From NCBI GenBank assembly GCA_030832185.1, contig JAURJQ010000003.1, positions 1 through 64,000 on the forward strand: DNA of 64,000 bases, read 5' to 3'. Under the pieces are notes generated by a model. That model was not told the DNA's origin, did no database searches, and was given only the letters and a program-made list of their open reading frames with translations. A program made the translations under genes and the position numbers. Positions 18,141 to 26,800 of the stretch are shown piece by piece (the first letter of the stretch is position 1; the number at the start of each line of letters is the position of its first letter). Source of the DNA: Chitinophagales bacterium (GTDB lineage Bacteria > Bacteroidota > Bacteroidia > Chitinophagales > JADJOU01).

Positions 18141-19931
18141 ATGGAGAAGAAAAAATTATTAGAAGTTAAAAATCTAGTGACAACTTTTAAGACAGATGAT
18201 GGTGAAGTTCGTGCGGTGAATGATATAAGCTTTACTTTATATCGTGGAGAAACGATTGGTATTGTTGGGGAATCAGGGAGCGGAAAGTCTGTAACATCTC
18301 TATCGATTATGCGTCTTATTCCTAATCCTCCAGGAAGAATAGAGTCTGGTGAAATTTTATATTATACGGGTGATGGCGATGTCATTGATATTACAAAATT
18401 GGAAGATAAAGATTTAAGAAGAATTCGGGGCAATGAAATATCGATGATTTTCCAAGAGCCTATGACTTCTTTGAATCCTGTCTATACATGTGGTGACCAA
18501 GTTGCAGAGGCCATTATTCTGCATCAGAATAAAACCAAGAAAGAAGCAGAAGATCTCACGTTAAAATTATTTGAGCAGGTTAAACTTCCTGACCCAAGTC
18601 GCATTTTATCATCATACCCACATCAGTTATCTGGGGGACAGAAGCAGCGTGTCATGATAGCAATGGCTATGAGCTGTAAACCAGGTATTTTGATAGCCGA
18701 TGAGCCCACTACAGCTCTTGATGTGACTGTTCAGAAGACTATACTCAATCTGATGAATGATTTGAAGAGAGAGATTGAAGCTTCTATTATTTTTATTACG
18801 CACGATTTAGGTGTCATAGCGGAAATAGCAGACCGTGTGATAGTTATGTATAAAGGTAAAATAGTAGAGGAAGGCACTATTTTATCTATTTTTGAAAATC
18901 CACAGCATCCATACACTAAGGGTTTATTAGCATGCAGACCACCATTGACCAAGCGTCTTAAAGTTCTCCCTACTATCAATGACTTCATGCGTAAGGATGA
19001 GAATGGAAAGCTAATTGAAATCGAATCTGATTTAACTAAGGCCATAGAGCGAGTAGCAGTAACCGAAGAAGAAACTAAACTGAGAAGAAAAGAACTGGAA
19101 GCAGCTCCTAAGCTTTTAGAAGTTAAAGATTTAAAAGTATGGTTCCCTAATAAATTAGACTTTTTTGGCAATCCAACAGGCTATGTGAAAGCCGTGAATA
19201 ATGTGAGCTTCAAAATGAATGAAGGTGAAACTTTGGGACTAGTAGGGGAGAGTGGTTGTGGAAAAACGACCTTAGGAAAAACTATCCTCAGACTAAATCC
19301 AGCGTATGGTGGAGAGATTATCTATAAAGGCAGAAATATTCTTGATTTATCAAAATCCGATTTGAAGGAATTGCGAAAAGAAATGCAAATAATTTTCCAA
19401 GATCCTTACTCCTCTCTCAATCCTAGAATGACAGTAGGAGACGCTATTTTGGAGCCAATGTCTGTGCATGGTATATATAATAATCCTAAAGAGAGAAAAG
19501 ATAAGGTCTATGAATTGTTGGATAAGGTCAATCTAAATCCGGAACAGTTTAACCGCTATCCGCATGAATTTTCAGGTGGTCAGCGTCAGCGTATATGCAT
19601 CGCCAGAGCCTTGGCATTAAATCCTAGTTTTATTATTTGTGATGAATCCGTATCAGCATTGGATGTCTCAGTGCAGGCACAAGTATTGAATTTATTGATT
19701 AAGCTGAGAGAGGAGTTTAAATTCTCTTACATTTTCATATCCCATGACCTTTCTGTTGTCAAGTTTATAAGTGATCGAATCGTCGTTATGAATAAAGGTG
19801 AAATAGAAGAGATAGGGTATGCAGATGATATTTATAATAATCCTACAAAAGAATATACGAAAGGTCTAATCAGTGCTATACCAAAAGGAGAGTTAGAAGA
19901 TATAAAAAGAAAAATGAGCCAAGCTTCATAA
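18141..19931 (+). CDS. Fused dipeptide/oligopeptide ABC transporter ATPase (DppD-DppF type)
   Basis: A 596-residue protein with two complete nucleotide-binding domains. Domain 1 (about 1-270) has Walker A GESGSGKS, signature LSGGQKQR and Walker B ADEPTTALD. Domain 2 (about 325-590) has Walker A GESGCGKT, signature FSGGQRQR and Walker B CDESVSALD. Each is followed by the oligopeptide-type C-terminal extension with NPQHPYTKGL and NPTKEYTKGL. This fusion powers peptide or nickel uptake in the inner membrane. The permease and binding-protein genes are not in the window, so the transporter is assembled from a split locus. The hemoglobin gene starts 4 bases downstream. Confidence 0.93.
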   Translation: MEKKKLLEVKNLVTTFKTDDGEVRAVNDISFTLYRGETIGIVGESGSGKSVTSLSIMRLIPNPPGRIESGEILYYTGDGDVIDITKLEDKDLRRIRGNEISMIFQEPMTSLNPVYTCGDQVAEAIILHQNKTKKEAEDLTLKLFEQVKLPDPSRILSSYPHQLSGGQKQRVMIAMAMSCKPGILIADEPTTALDVTVQKTILNLMNDLKREIEASIIFITHDLGVIAEIADRVIVMYKGKIVEEGTILSIFENPQHPYTKGLLACRPPLTKRLKVLPTINDFMRKDENGKLIEIESDLTKAIERVAVTEEETKLRRKELEAAPKLLEVKDLKVWFPNKLDFFGNPTGYVKAVNNVSFKMNEGETLGLVGESGCGKTTLGKTILRLNPAYGGEIIYKGRNILDLSKSDLKELRKEMQIIFQDPYSSLNPRMTVGDAILEPMSVHGIYNNPKERKDKVYELLDKVNLNPEQFNRYPHEFSGGQRQRICIARALALNPSFIICDESVSALDVSVQAQVLNLLIKLREEFKFSYIFISHDLSVVKFISDRIVVMNKGEIEEIGYADDIYNNPTKEYTKGLISAIPKGELEDIKRKMSQAS

Positions 19932-19935
19932 GTTG

Positions 19936-20289
19936 ATGTTAAATGATATCAAGACAGAAGACGACGTCAAGTTGTTTTCAGACATATTTTATAAGAAATT
20001 ACTGGCAGATGAAAGTATCAATCATCTCTTTTTAGATTTGAATCTAGAAGAGCACATGCCAAGAATCTATAGCTTTTGGTCTACGATTTTGTTGGGAACT
20101 ATGAGTTATAAGAGAAATATGATGGAAGCTCATCAGCATTTATTCTTGAAGAAAGAAGATTTTCCTGTATGGTTGAAACATTTTGAATCTACCCTGCGAG
20201 AAAATTTTGAAGGAGATAAAACTGATGAAGCAATTTCTAGGGCCAATACTGTGGCAATGACCATGCGGTATAAATTATTAGGAATTTAA
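19936..20289 (+). CDS. Group III truncated hemoglobin
   Basis: A 117-residue 2-over-2 globin. The proximal histidine is in the segment MMEAHQHLFLKKEDFPVWL, and TFWSTILLGTM-like FWSTILLGTMSYK plus the C-terminal ANTVAMTMRYKL fit group III (trHbP). Such globins bind oxygen or nitric oxide in the cytoplasm, often in microaerobic bacteria; the ligand role here is unknown. ATG 19936 is chosen over the TTG just before it. It lies 4 bases after the fused ABC ATPase gene, so the two are cotranscribed, but I see no functional link. Confidence 0.88.
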   Translation: MLNDIKTEDDVKLFSDIFYKKLLADESINHLFLDLNLEEHMPRIYSFWSTILLGTMSYKRNMMEAHQHLFLKKEDFPVWLKHFESTLRENFEGDKTDEAISRANTVAMTMRYKLLGI

Positions 20290-20350
20290 TTTTATATATG
20301 ACAAGATTTGACGTTCCATTTTAGTATTCTTGTTCTCTAAATATGTTTTA

Positions 20351-21694
20351 ATGTCAGATACTGTTATTTATTTTATTCTTCCACTTGCTTCCCTTATTAT
20401 TGGTTTGTTTCTAGGTTATTTTTATACTCAGCTGAAAACAAGTAAGAGTTCTAACCAGATGGAGTCGAATATTCTTATTTTAAATTCAGAATTAGAGCAC
20501 TTAAAATCTGAGTTAAACCAATCTAAACAACTAGTAGATAAGTTAAGAAGTGAAAAGGATCAGATTTCGATTGCGCTAGCCCATAAGCAGACAGAAGGGG
20601 ATGGGTTAATGATCAAGTTGGCTGAACAAAAACAAGAGGTAGAAAAATTACAAGAGCGTTTCACAAAAGATTTCGAACTCTTAGCGAATAAGATTCTTGA
20701 GGAGAAATCTAATAAATTTGCCGAGCAGAATAAAGAGAATCTAAAAACAATATTATCACCATTACAAGAGAAGATTCTGCTTTTTGAGAAGAAAGTGGAA
20801 GATACCCATAAGGAGAGTATAGGTTTTAATGCGGCACTCCATCAGCAGATAAGAGGTCTAAGAGAGGTTCACGAACAGATGAGTCGTGAGACTCTGAATC
20901 TCACGAAAGCACTGAAAGGAGATGCTAAAATGCAAGGAAACTGGGGTGAATTGATTTTAGAAAAAGTACTTGAAAAATCTGGCCTCGAAAAAGATCGAGA
21001 ATACTTCGTCCAGAAGAGTTTTGATACAGCAGATGGAGCCAAGGTATTTCCAGATATAGTGATCAATCTACCTGATGGGAAAAAGATGATAGTTGATTCT
21101 AAGGTATCCCTAGTTAGTTATGAGCGCTATACCAATGAAGAAGAAGATGCTGCCAAAGAAGAAATACTTTCTATTCATATTCAGTCAATTAAAAGACATA
21201 TAGACCAGCTGAGTGAAAAAAATTATCAAGATCTCTATCAAATGGAGTCTCCAGATTTCGTGCTCATGTTTATTCCGATAGAGACGGCATTCTCTCTCGC
21301 TATTAATTCCGATACATCTCTATATAATAAAGCGTTTGAAAAGAATATTGTCATCGTAACTCCTTCTACGCTTTTAGCCACCTTGCGCACAATAGATTCT
21401 ATGTGGACCAATCAAAAGCAGCAAGAAAATGCTCTGGAAATTGCACGACAAGCTGGCGCACTTTATGATAAGTTTGAAGGATTCGTTACAGACTTGATAC
21501 AAATTGGAAAGCGAATAGATGACTCTAAAAAGGAGTATACAGAGGCTATGAATAAGCTCGTTGATGGTCGTGGAAATATTATTCATAGTATTGAAAAATT
21601 AAAGAAAATGGGAGCTAAGGCTAAGAAGGCACTTCCAGAGAGTATTTTACGAAGAGCAGATATAGAGGATTCTGATTCAAATGTAGATGTTTAA
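20351..21694 (+). CDS. rmuC: DNA recombination protein RmuC homologue
   Basis: A 447-residue protein with an N-terminal membrane helix (about 5-25), a long coiled coil (about 30-165), and the RmuC nuclease-like domain (about 185-410) marked by KGDAKMQGNWGELILEKVLE, FPDIVINLPDGKKMIVDSKVSL and SPDFVLMFIPIETAF. RmuC limits DNA inversions in E. coli and belongs to the PD-(D/E)xK superfamily. ATG 20351 is preferred to an in-frame TTG at 20330. It stands between the hemoglobin and a TPR gene and is probably part of the same run of plus-strand genes. Confidence 0.92.
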   Translation: MSDTVIYFILPLASLIIGLFLGYFYTQLKTSKSSNQMESNILILNSELEHLKSELNQSKQLVDKLRSEKDQISIALAHKQTEGDGLMIKLAEQKQEVEKLQERFTKDFELLANKILEEKSNKFAEQNKENLKTILSPLQEKILLFEKKVEDTHKESIGFNAALHQQIRGLREVHEQMSRETLNLTKALKGDAKMQGNWGELILEKVLEKSGLEKDREYFVQKSFDTADGAKVFPDIVINLPDGKKMIVDSKVSLVSYERYTNEEEDAAKEEILSIHIQSIKRHIDQLSEKNYQDLYQMESPDFVLMFIPIETAFSLAINSDTSLYNKAFEKNIVIVTPSTLLATLRTIDSMWTNQKQQENALEIARQAGALYDKFEGFVTDLIQIGKRIDDSKKEYTEAMNKLVDGRGNIIHSIEKLKKMGAKAKKALPESILRRADIEDSDSNVDV

Positions 21695-21707
21695 AAAAAA
21701 CTAGAAT

Positions 21708-22415
21708 ATGAAGAATAAATTATCGCTTGTTTTCCAAATATTATTTAGCACTCTAATTCTAAAGTCACAAACACTTACCTACTCTGATACGCTTATGTTT
21801 TATGGTTCTCAATTGTATCAGGCTAAGGATCTCATACTAGCTAAAGAAAAGCTAGATAGTTGTATTTTATTAAACCTTAGAAATGATGAATGTAAATACT
21901 ATAGAGCCAAGATAGAGTATGATATGAAGTCATACCGAAAGGCCTCAATTATGTTTAAAAATGTGCTAGCACTTCAAGAAAATGATGCGAGTAGTTGGCA
22001 TATGCTAGGATTATGCTTTACTAGTTTAAAGCATTATGATTCTGCAGAGTTTTGTTTCAAAAACGCTGTAAGATTGGACTCTAGACGATCGGAGTTCTAC
22101 GCCAATTGGGGAAATAGTGAGTTTCTACGTGGCAACTTAGAGCATGCTGACCAGCTCTATGGCACAGCAATTCTTCTAGATGAAAAGCAGGCACAATATT
22201 ATGTAAATAGAGCAGAAATTCGTGCTAAGCTGGGAAATAAAGAGGATGCTCAAGATGATTTGAAACAAGCCCTATCTATTGATCCTTATAATGCAATGGC
22301 GCAGAAGAATCTGGCTGAGCGGACAGTTTTTGATAAAAAATGGCTATTTTTTTTAGCTTTAGGTTTTGTACTTTTCTTTAGCCTTTTTTTATTTCTGAGA
22401 AGTAAAAAGCATTAA
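21708..22415 (+). CDS. Tetratricopeptide repeat protein with C-terminal membrane anchor
   Basis: A 235-residue protein with a signal peptide (1-20) and four or five TPR units between about 35 and 195; SSWHMLGLCFTSLKHYDSAEFCFKNAVRLD is a clear example split over two units. A single hydrophobic helix near the C-terminus (LFFLALGFVLFFSLFLFL) ends in a basic tail. It should sit in the periplasm tied to the inner membrane and act as a protein-interaction scaffold. No partner is evident. It starts 14 bases after rmuC. Confidence 0.8.
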   Translation: MKNKLSLVFQILFSTLILKSQTLTYSDTLMFYGSQLYQAKDLILAKEKLDSCILLNLRNDECKYYRAKIEYDMKSYRKASIMFKNVLALQENDASSWHMLGLCFTSLKHYDSAEFCFKNAVRLDSRRSEFYANWGNSEFLRGNLEHADQLYGTAILLDEKQAQYYVNRAEIRAKLGNKEDAQDDLKQALSIDPYNAMAQKNLAERTVFDKKWLFFLALGFVLFFSLFLFLRSKKH

Positions 22416-22439
22416 GATAGCTTTACTCTTTAAGTATTG

Positions 22440-23066
22440 CTAGTTTCCTTTCCTATGAACTTCTATAAGCTCTGCTATAGAATCGTAGCTATTTTCTAAA
22501 AGTTTATCTATTTCTTCAATATTTTTCCACTCTACTTTTTCTATATTTTCTTCTGCCTGTGGCTGGAGTTTCTGATTAGAGTCTGCATACATAAGGAACC
22601 AATGATTGGATTTGAGGATATGTTTATCCTCAAGTAAATAAGTGTGATAGGTAACGGCTATTTTTTTTTCAAGCTTGGATATCTTGACTCCACATTCTTC
22701 TTCTACTTCGCGTATGGCTCCTAGTTCATTGGTTTCATTAGCTTCTATCTTACCTTTAGGTAAATCCCATTTTCCATTTCGAAAAATAAAAAGTATTTGA
22801 TTCTTTTCATTTATGACTAGTCCTCCACCAGCATTGATGCAAGTAAAATTCTTCGTCAATTCTTTAAAAACCAAATTAGTATCGCTATTAAATATGATAT
22901 GATTTTTTATGGATGAATCCATAATTTCACTTATCAAATCCAGTAACTTCCTAGGTTTAGTATAATTATAAACTACCGCCTTATTTTTACCTATTTTCTT
23001 AAAGGAAAAAGCATCTAAATCACTTAATATTCGCAGTGTATTCTCTCCAAATTTTATAGTATACAC
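22440..23066 (-). CDS. Nudix hydrolase
   Basis: A 208-residue protein with a C-terminal Nudix domain (about 75-200). The Nudix box GKIEANETNELGAIREVEEECGV matches GX5EX7REUXEEXGU in all key positions (shown here as two joined halves, GKIEANETNELGAI and REVEEECGV). The N-terminal 75 residues are not part of the Nudix fold and are Bacteroidota-specific as far as I recall. The enzyme cleaves a nucleoside diphosphate linked to some group; LPKGKIE is the diadenosine-polyphosphate/NTP-type variant. Substrate unknown. It follows the SPOR-like gene by 10 bases on the minus strand. Confidence 0.88.
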   Translation of the reverse strand: MYTIKFGENTLRILSDLDAFSFKKIGKNKAVVYNYTKPRKLLDLISEIMDSSIKNHIIFNSDTNLVFKELTKNFTCINAGGGLVINEKNQILFIFRNGKWDLPKGKIEANETNELGAIREVEEECGVKISKLEKKIAVTYHTYLLEDKHILKSNHWFLMYADSNQKLQPQAEENIEKVEWKNIEEIDKLLENSYDSIAELIEVHRKGN

Positions 23067-23076
23067 AGTTCTTTAA

Positions 23077-23685
23077 TTAATCTTCGATAATCATCATTTT
23101 ACTCTTTGTTACAGTGGGATTTTTTTTAAATTCAACTAATTCAGGATCAGATTCTGATACGTTAGAAGGTCTTGATTTTTTTTCATTCGGATAGTAGCTA
23201 TGTTGTGGCGGAGAATAACTAGTAGGCGTCTGATCTGGGTCAAATCTATAGTTATAATCTCTTACACCATTTACATATCTTGTAACAAAAGAACCAGCTA
23301 AATTAAGTTTTCGCAATTCTTGTGATAATAAAAATGCATCATTCGCATCTTGAAATCCAGTAATATCATACACCATTTTTTTATTAATCATACTCCCCGT
23401 AAGCATTTTAGGGATTGTTAATGCTTGAATAGACTTATTTTGGACACCGAGCTGAATTCGATATTCTTCACCCTTATTATCATATTTGGAGGTTGCTTTT
23501 GAAGATTCTTCTTTCTCAATTATGACAAATCTCAACCTGTTGACTTCTTCTCGTAGTTCTTCATTTACTTTTTTTAAACTATTTAACTCGTTTCTTAAAG
23601 CATTTATTGAATTAACTTTACTATCTTGAGCAGAAAGATTAATTACGAAAATGTAGATTAGAATTAACGGACTTATTTTTTTCAT
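23077..23685 (-). CDS. Secreted coiled-coil protein with SPOR-like domain
   Basis: A 202-residue protein. The signal peptide (1-19, ending NLSAQ) is followed by a short coiled coil (about 22-58). A region of about 75 residues (EYRIQLGVQNKSIQA to ITGFQDANDAFLLSQELRK) resembles the SPOR fold, which binds denuded peptidoglycan glycans at division sites. A low-complexity Pro/Ser/Tyr-rich tail ends the protein. The SPOR assignment rests on pattern only and is tentative. It is probably the first gene of a two-gene unit with the Nudix hydrolase. Confidence 0.65.
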   Translation of the reverse strand: MKKISPLILIYIFVINLSAQDSKVNSINALRNELNSLKKVNEELREEVNRLRFVIIEKEESSKATSKYDNKGEEYRIQLGVQNKSIQALTIPKMLTGSMINKKMVYDITGFQDANDAFLLSQELRKLNLAGSFVTRYVNGVRDYNYRFDPDQTPTSYSPPQHSYYPNEKKSRPSNVSESDPELVEFKKNPTVTKSKMMIIED

Positions 23686-23745
23686 ATATTTAAGTTTTTA
23701 AACTCTGAGATAATTTGAAATATCAGCTATAACATTTTTATTGTA

Positions 23746-23753
23746 CAAAATTA
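23746..23753 (-). promoter_or_regulatory. -7 box before the SPOR-like gene
   Basis: The minus strand reads TAATTTTG, fitting TAnnTTTG, about 60 bases before the start codon at 23685. No -33 match at normal spacing. Confidence 0.4.
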
Positions 23754-23820
23754 CGACAGTTTATATCAATTTGAAAAATAAATAATCATACAATGATGTA
23801 TAAAAACCCATACACATTCC

Positions 23821-26800
23821 TTATCTTTCTATCGATATTTTTTCGTAAATTGTTTCAGCATCAATCCCACATTCTAAGATATAGTTTCCATTAGGAAGTT
23901 CTTCTATCATTATTTCTACTGGATTCGTACTTTGTATAAATATTTTTTCCAGTATGGCTCTGCCTTCTAGATTATAAATAACAATTCTTCCAGATATTGG
24001 TTTACTTCTATTGATAAATTTAATATTCAATTTATCCTTTACCGGGTTAGGAAATAAGACTAAATGCTCATTATGAAAATTAGAAATTCGGCTTGTTACA
24101 AAATTATATTCATTAGAACTGGCGAAGCATTTATTAGAATCTAATGCTATTACTTTGTAATTACCAGTTTTATTTACCTCTGCATAGTATCTTTTCTCAT
24201 TCGGTAGTAATGCATTGTTCCAATACCATTGGTAGGAGAGAAATCCAGTCTGTGTAGTTAGGACATTAGCGATGTATTTGGATAGTGTAATTGTACTCGG
24301 ACTAAATTTAACTAAATTGAGCGTGATTATACTATCACATCCTCCAGCATTTTTCAACGTATTAGTATAAACTCCAGCTACTTTTAAGAACTTTCCATTG
24401 AAGTTAAAACTATCATATGCGCAGATGGAGTCTGAAATATTTTTCACATACACCGTATCTTTAAATAAGACCATAGTTAAAAAACTATCACATCCTTTAG
24501 CATTGACTAGTGTATCATTATAGGTACCACTTTGAGTTTGAAAGATCCCATTAAACCAAACGCCTGAATTGTGGCAGAATTTTTTGTATAGCGTCGCAGA
24601 GGATGGAGGACTGTATCTGAGTTTAAGAATAATCAAACTGTCGCAATTATTTATGGATTTTAAACTGTCTGTATAGGTGCCTGGTAGGGAGATAAATCCG
24701 CCTTTGAAATATACAGAATTCCCTATGCAGACACTGGTATCTATAGTTCTAAAATAGGTAGGGTAAACAGTTAGATTTAAAGTGACAACACTATCGCATC
24801 CATTAGTATTTAAGGTTGTAAATTTATAGATGCCAGAAACGGTGCGGAGTATGCTGCCGAATAAGTAGGCGCCCCCTTGACATATCGATGCAGAAAAGCT
24901 AAAACTAGAAGTATCTCTAGAGGTATAATTTAATGTAATAAAACTATCACAGCCGTATTGATTAGTCAATGTATCTCTGTATATACCACTGATATTGCGA
25001 AAAGAACCATTGAAAAAGTATGGATTATTTTTGCACTGAGATAGGCTAAAACTATAAAATGATGGATTGCGAACGACAAGATTTAACGTAATAAAGCTAT
25101 CACAGCCTTGGCTATTGATTAAGGTATCCAGAAATGTGCCACTGAGTTTTCTAAAGAACCCATTAAATAGAATAGAATCACCCAAGCAGATTTCTTGATT
25201 ATAACTATACGAGCTCGTAGTATTTACAGTTAGATTCAGCGTGAGAAAGCTATCACAGCCTTTACTATTTACTAGAGTGTCTAGATACGTTCCAGCAGTG
25301 GTGCGATTCAATCCATTGAAAAAATAACTCGAGTTTGAACAAATGGATTGATTGAAGCTGAATGTCGAAATAGCCTTTACAAATAGGTTTAGCGTTATTA
25401 TACTATCACAGTTTTTGCTGTTGAGCAATGTATCGTAATAGATGCCACTTACATTCAGATTTTTTCCATCGAAAGAATAAACTTGATTAAAGCAGATGGT
25501 GTCAGAAATACTTCTATAGGTTCTAGAATTTACTGTCAGATTGAGAGTTACTATTGAATCACATCCTAAACTGTTTATAAGCGTGTCTCGATATATTCCT
25601 GCTGTCGTCCTTGGTATTCCTTTAAATACATAAGATTGATTGTCACATAAAGTAACAGGGAGATTCGTAAATGATAAGGCTTTGATTGTTAGATTTAAAA
25701 TAACAAAACTATCGCAACCTACACTATTGACTAAGGTGTCTCTATATGTACCAGTGGTCGTTCGATTCTGTCCTTTGAACCAATAGGATAGCCCGCTGCA
25801 TATAGCGGTATCAATCGTTTTGGTGCTATTCGCTTTTACAGTCAGGTTTAACGTGATAAAACTATCACAGCCCCTCGCATTTACTAATGTATCCAAATAC
25901 GTGCCCGAGGTAGTCCGCCAGAATCCGTTGAAGAAGTATGGATTTTTTGGACAGATGGAGGAGTCAATCGTCTTAGAAGTGGTAGGTTTTATTGATAAAT
26001 GTAAATAGACAAAGCTGTCACAATTATTTGAAGCTAACAGAGTGTCTTTATAAATACCTGCGGTGCTTCTAGGTAGCCCATTAAAAAATAATGATTGATT
26101 GGAGCAGATAGTATCGTACCGATTGAAACTACTCGTATCTTTCATGTTCAGATTGAGGGTAATAATACTATCGCAGCCTTTACTGCTTAATAGAGTATCT
26201 ATTATTGTACCGGTGGTACTTCTCGCTTGACTTTTGAAAAAATAAGTCTGCGGTCGACAGAGCTGAATATTGAGTGTAGTGAACTTTTTAGGATGCACGA
26301 AAAATCGGATAGCCAAACTCCAAGCGGAGTCGTAAAGTAATCCTACAGCATTACTGATCATTAGGCACTTTATACTATCTCCTGTTGAAAAACCTCCGCC
26401 TTTATAACTAATTGTAGTATCCACTAGTATGTTATTTCTAAACCATCTATATTTCGGGTTCGCACCTCCATTGACATCTGTTCTGGTAAATATGATACTA
26501 TCTCCTTGGCATATCGTATCTCCTTTATTGCTAAATATTTCTACATATGGAATAGGGTCTTCCGACATTTTGACTAGATAGACATCTTCTGCACCACCAT
26601 AGGTATTCTGATGTCCTCCAGATGATATGAGCGCACTGGAAAGGGTGACGCCTGAGTAATATATATTCCCAAATCCATCAGGCACACTCGAAAAGAGATA
26701 ATCATCATTGGTGCCACCATAGTAGGTTCCCCAGAATCTGCTGCCACTAGGGTTAAATTTGGCAATAAACCCCTCTATATTGCCACCGAATACATTTTTA

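Noticed and set aside
18731-19171. A 146-codon minus-strand open frame inside the fused ABC ATPase
   Set aside because: It lies inside a conserved two-domain gene whose motifs are all intact; the antisense product matches nothing I recognise.
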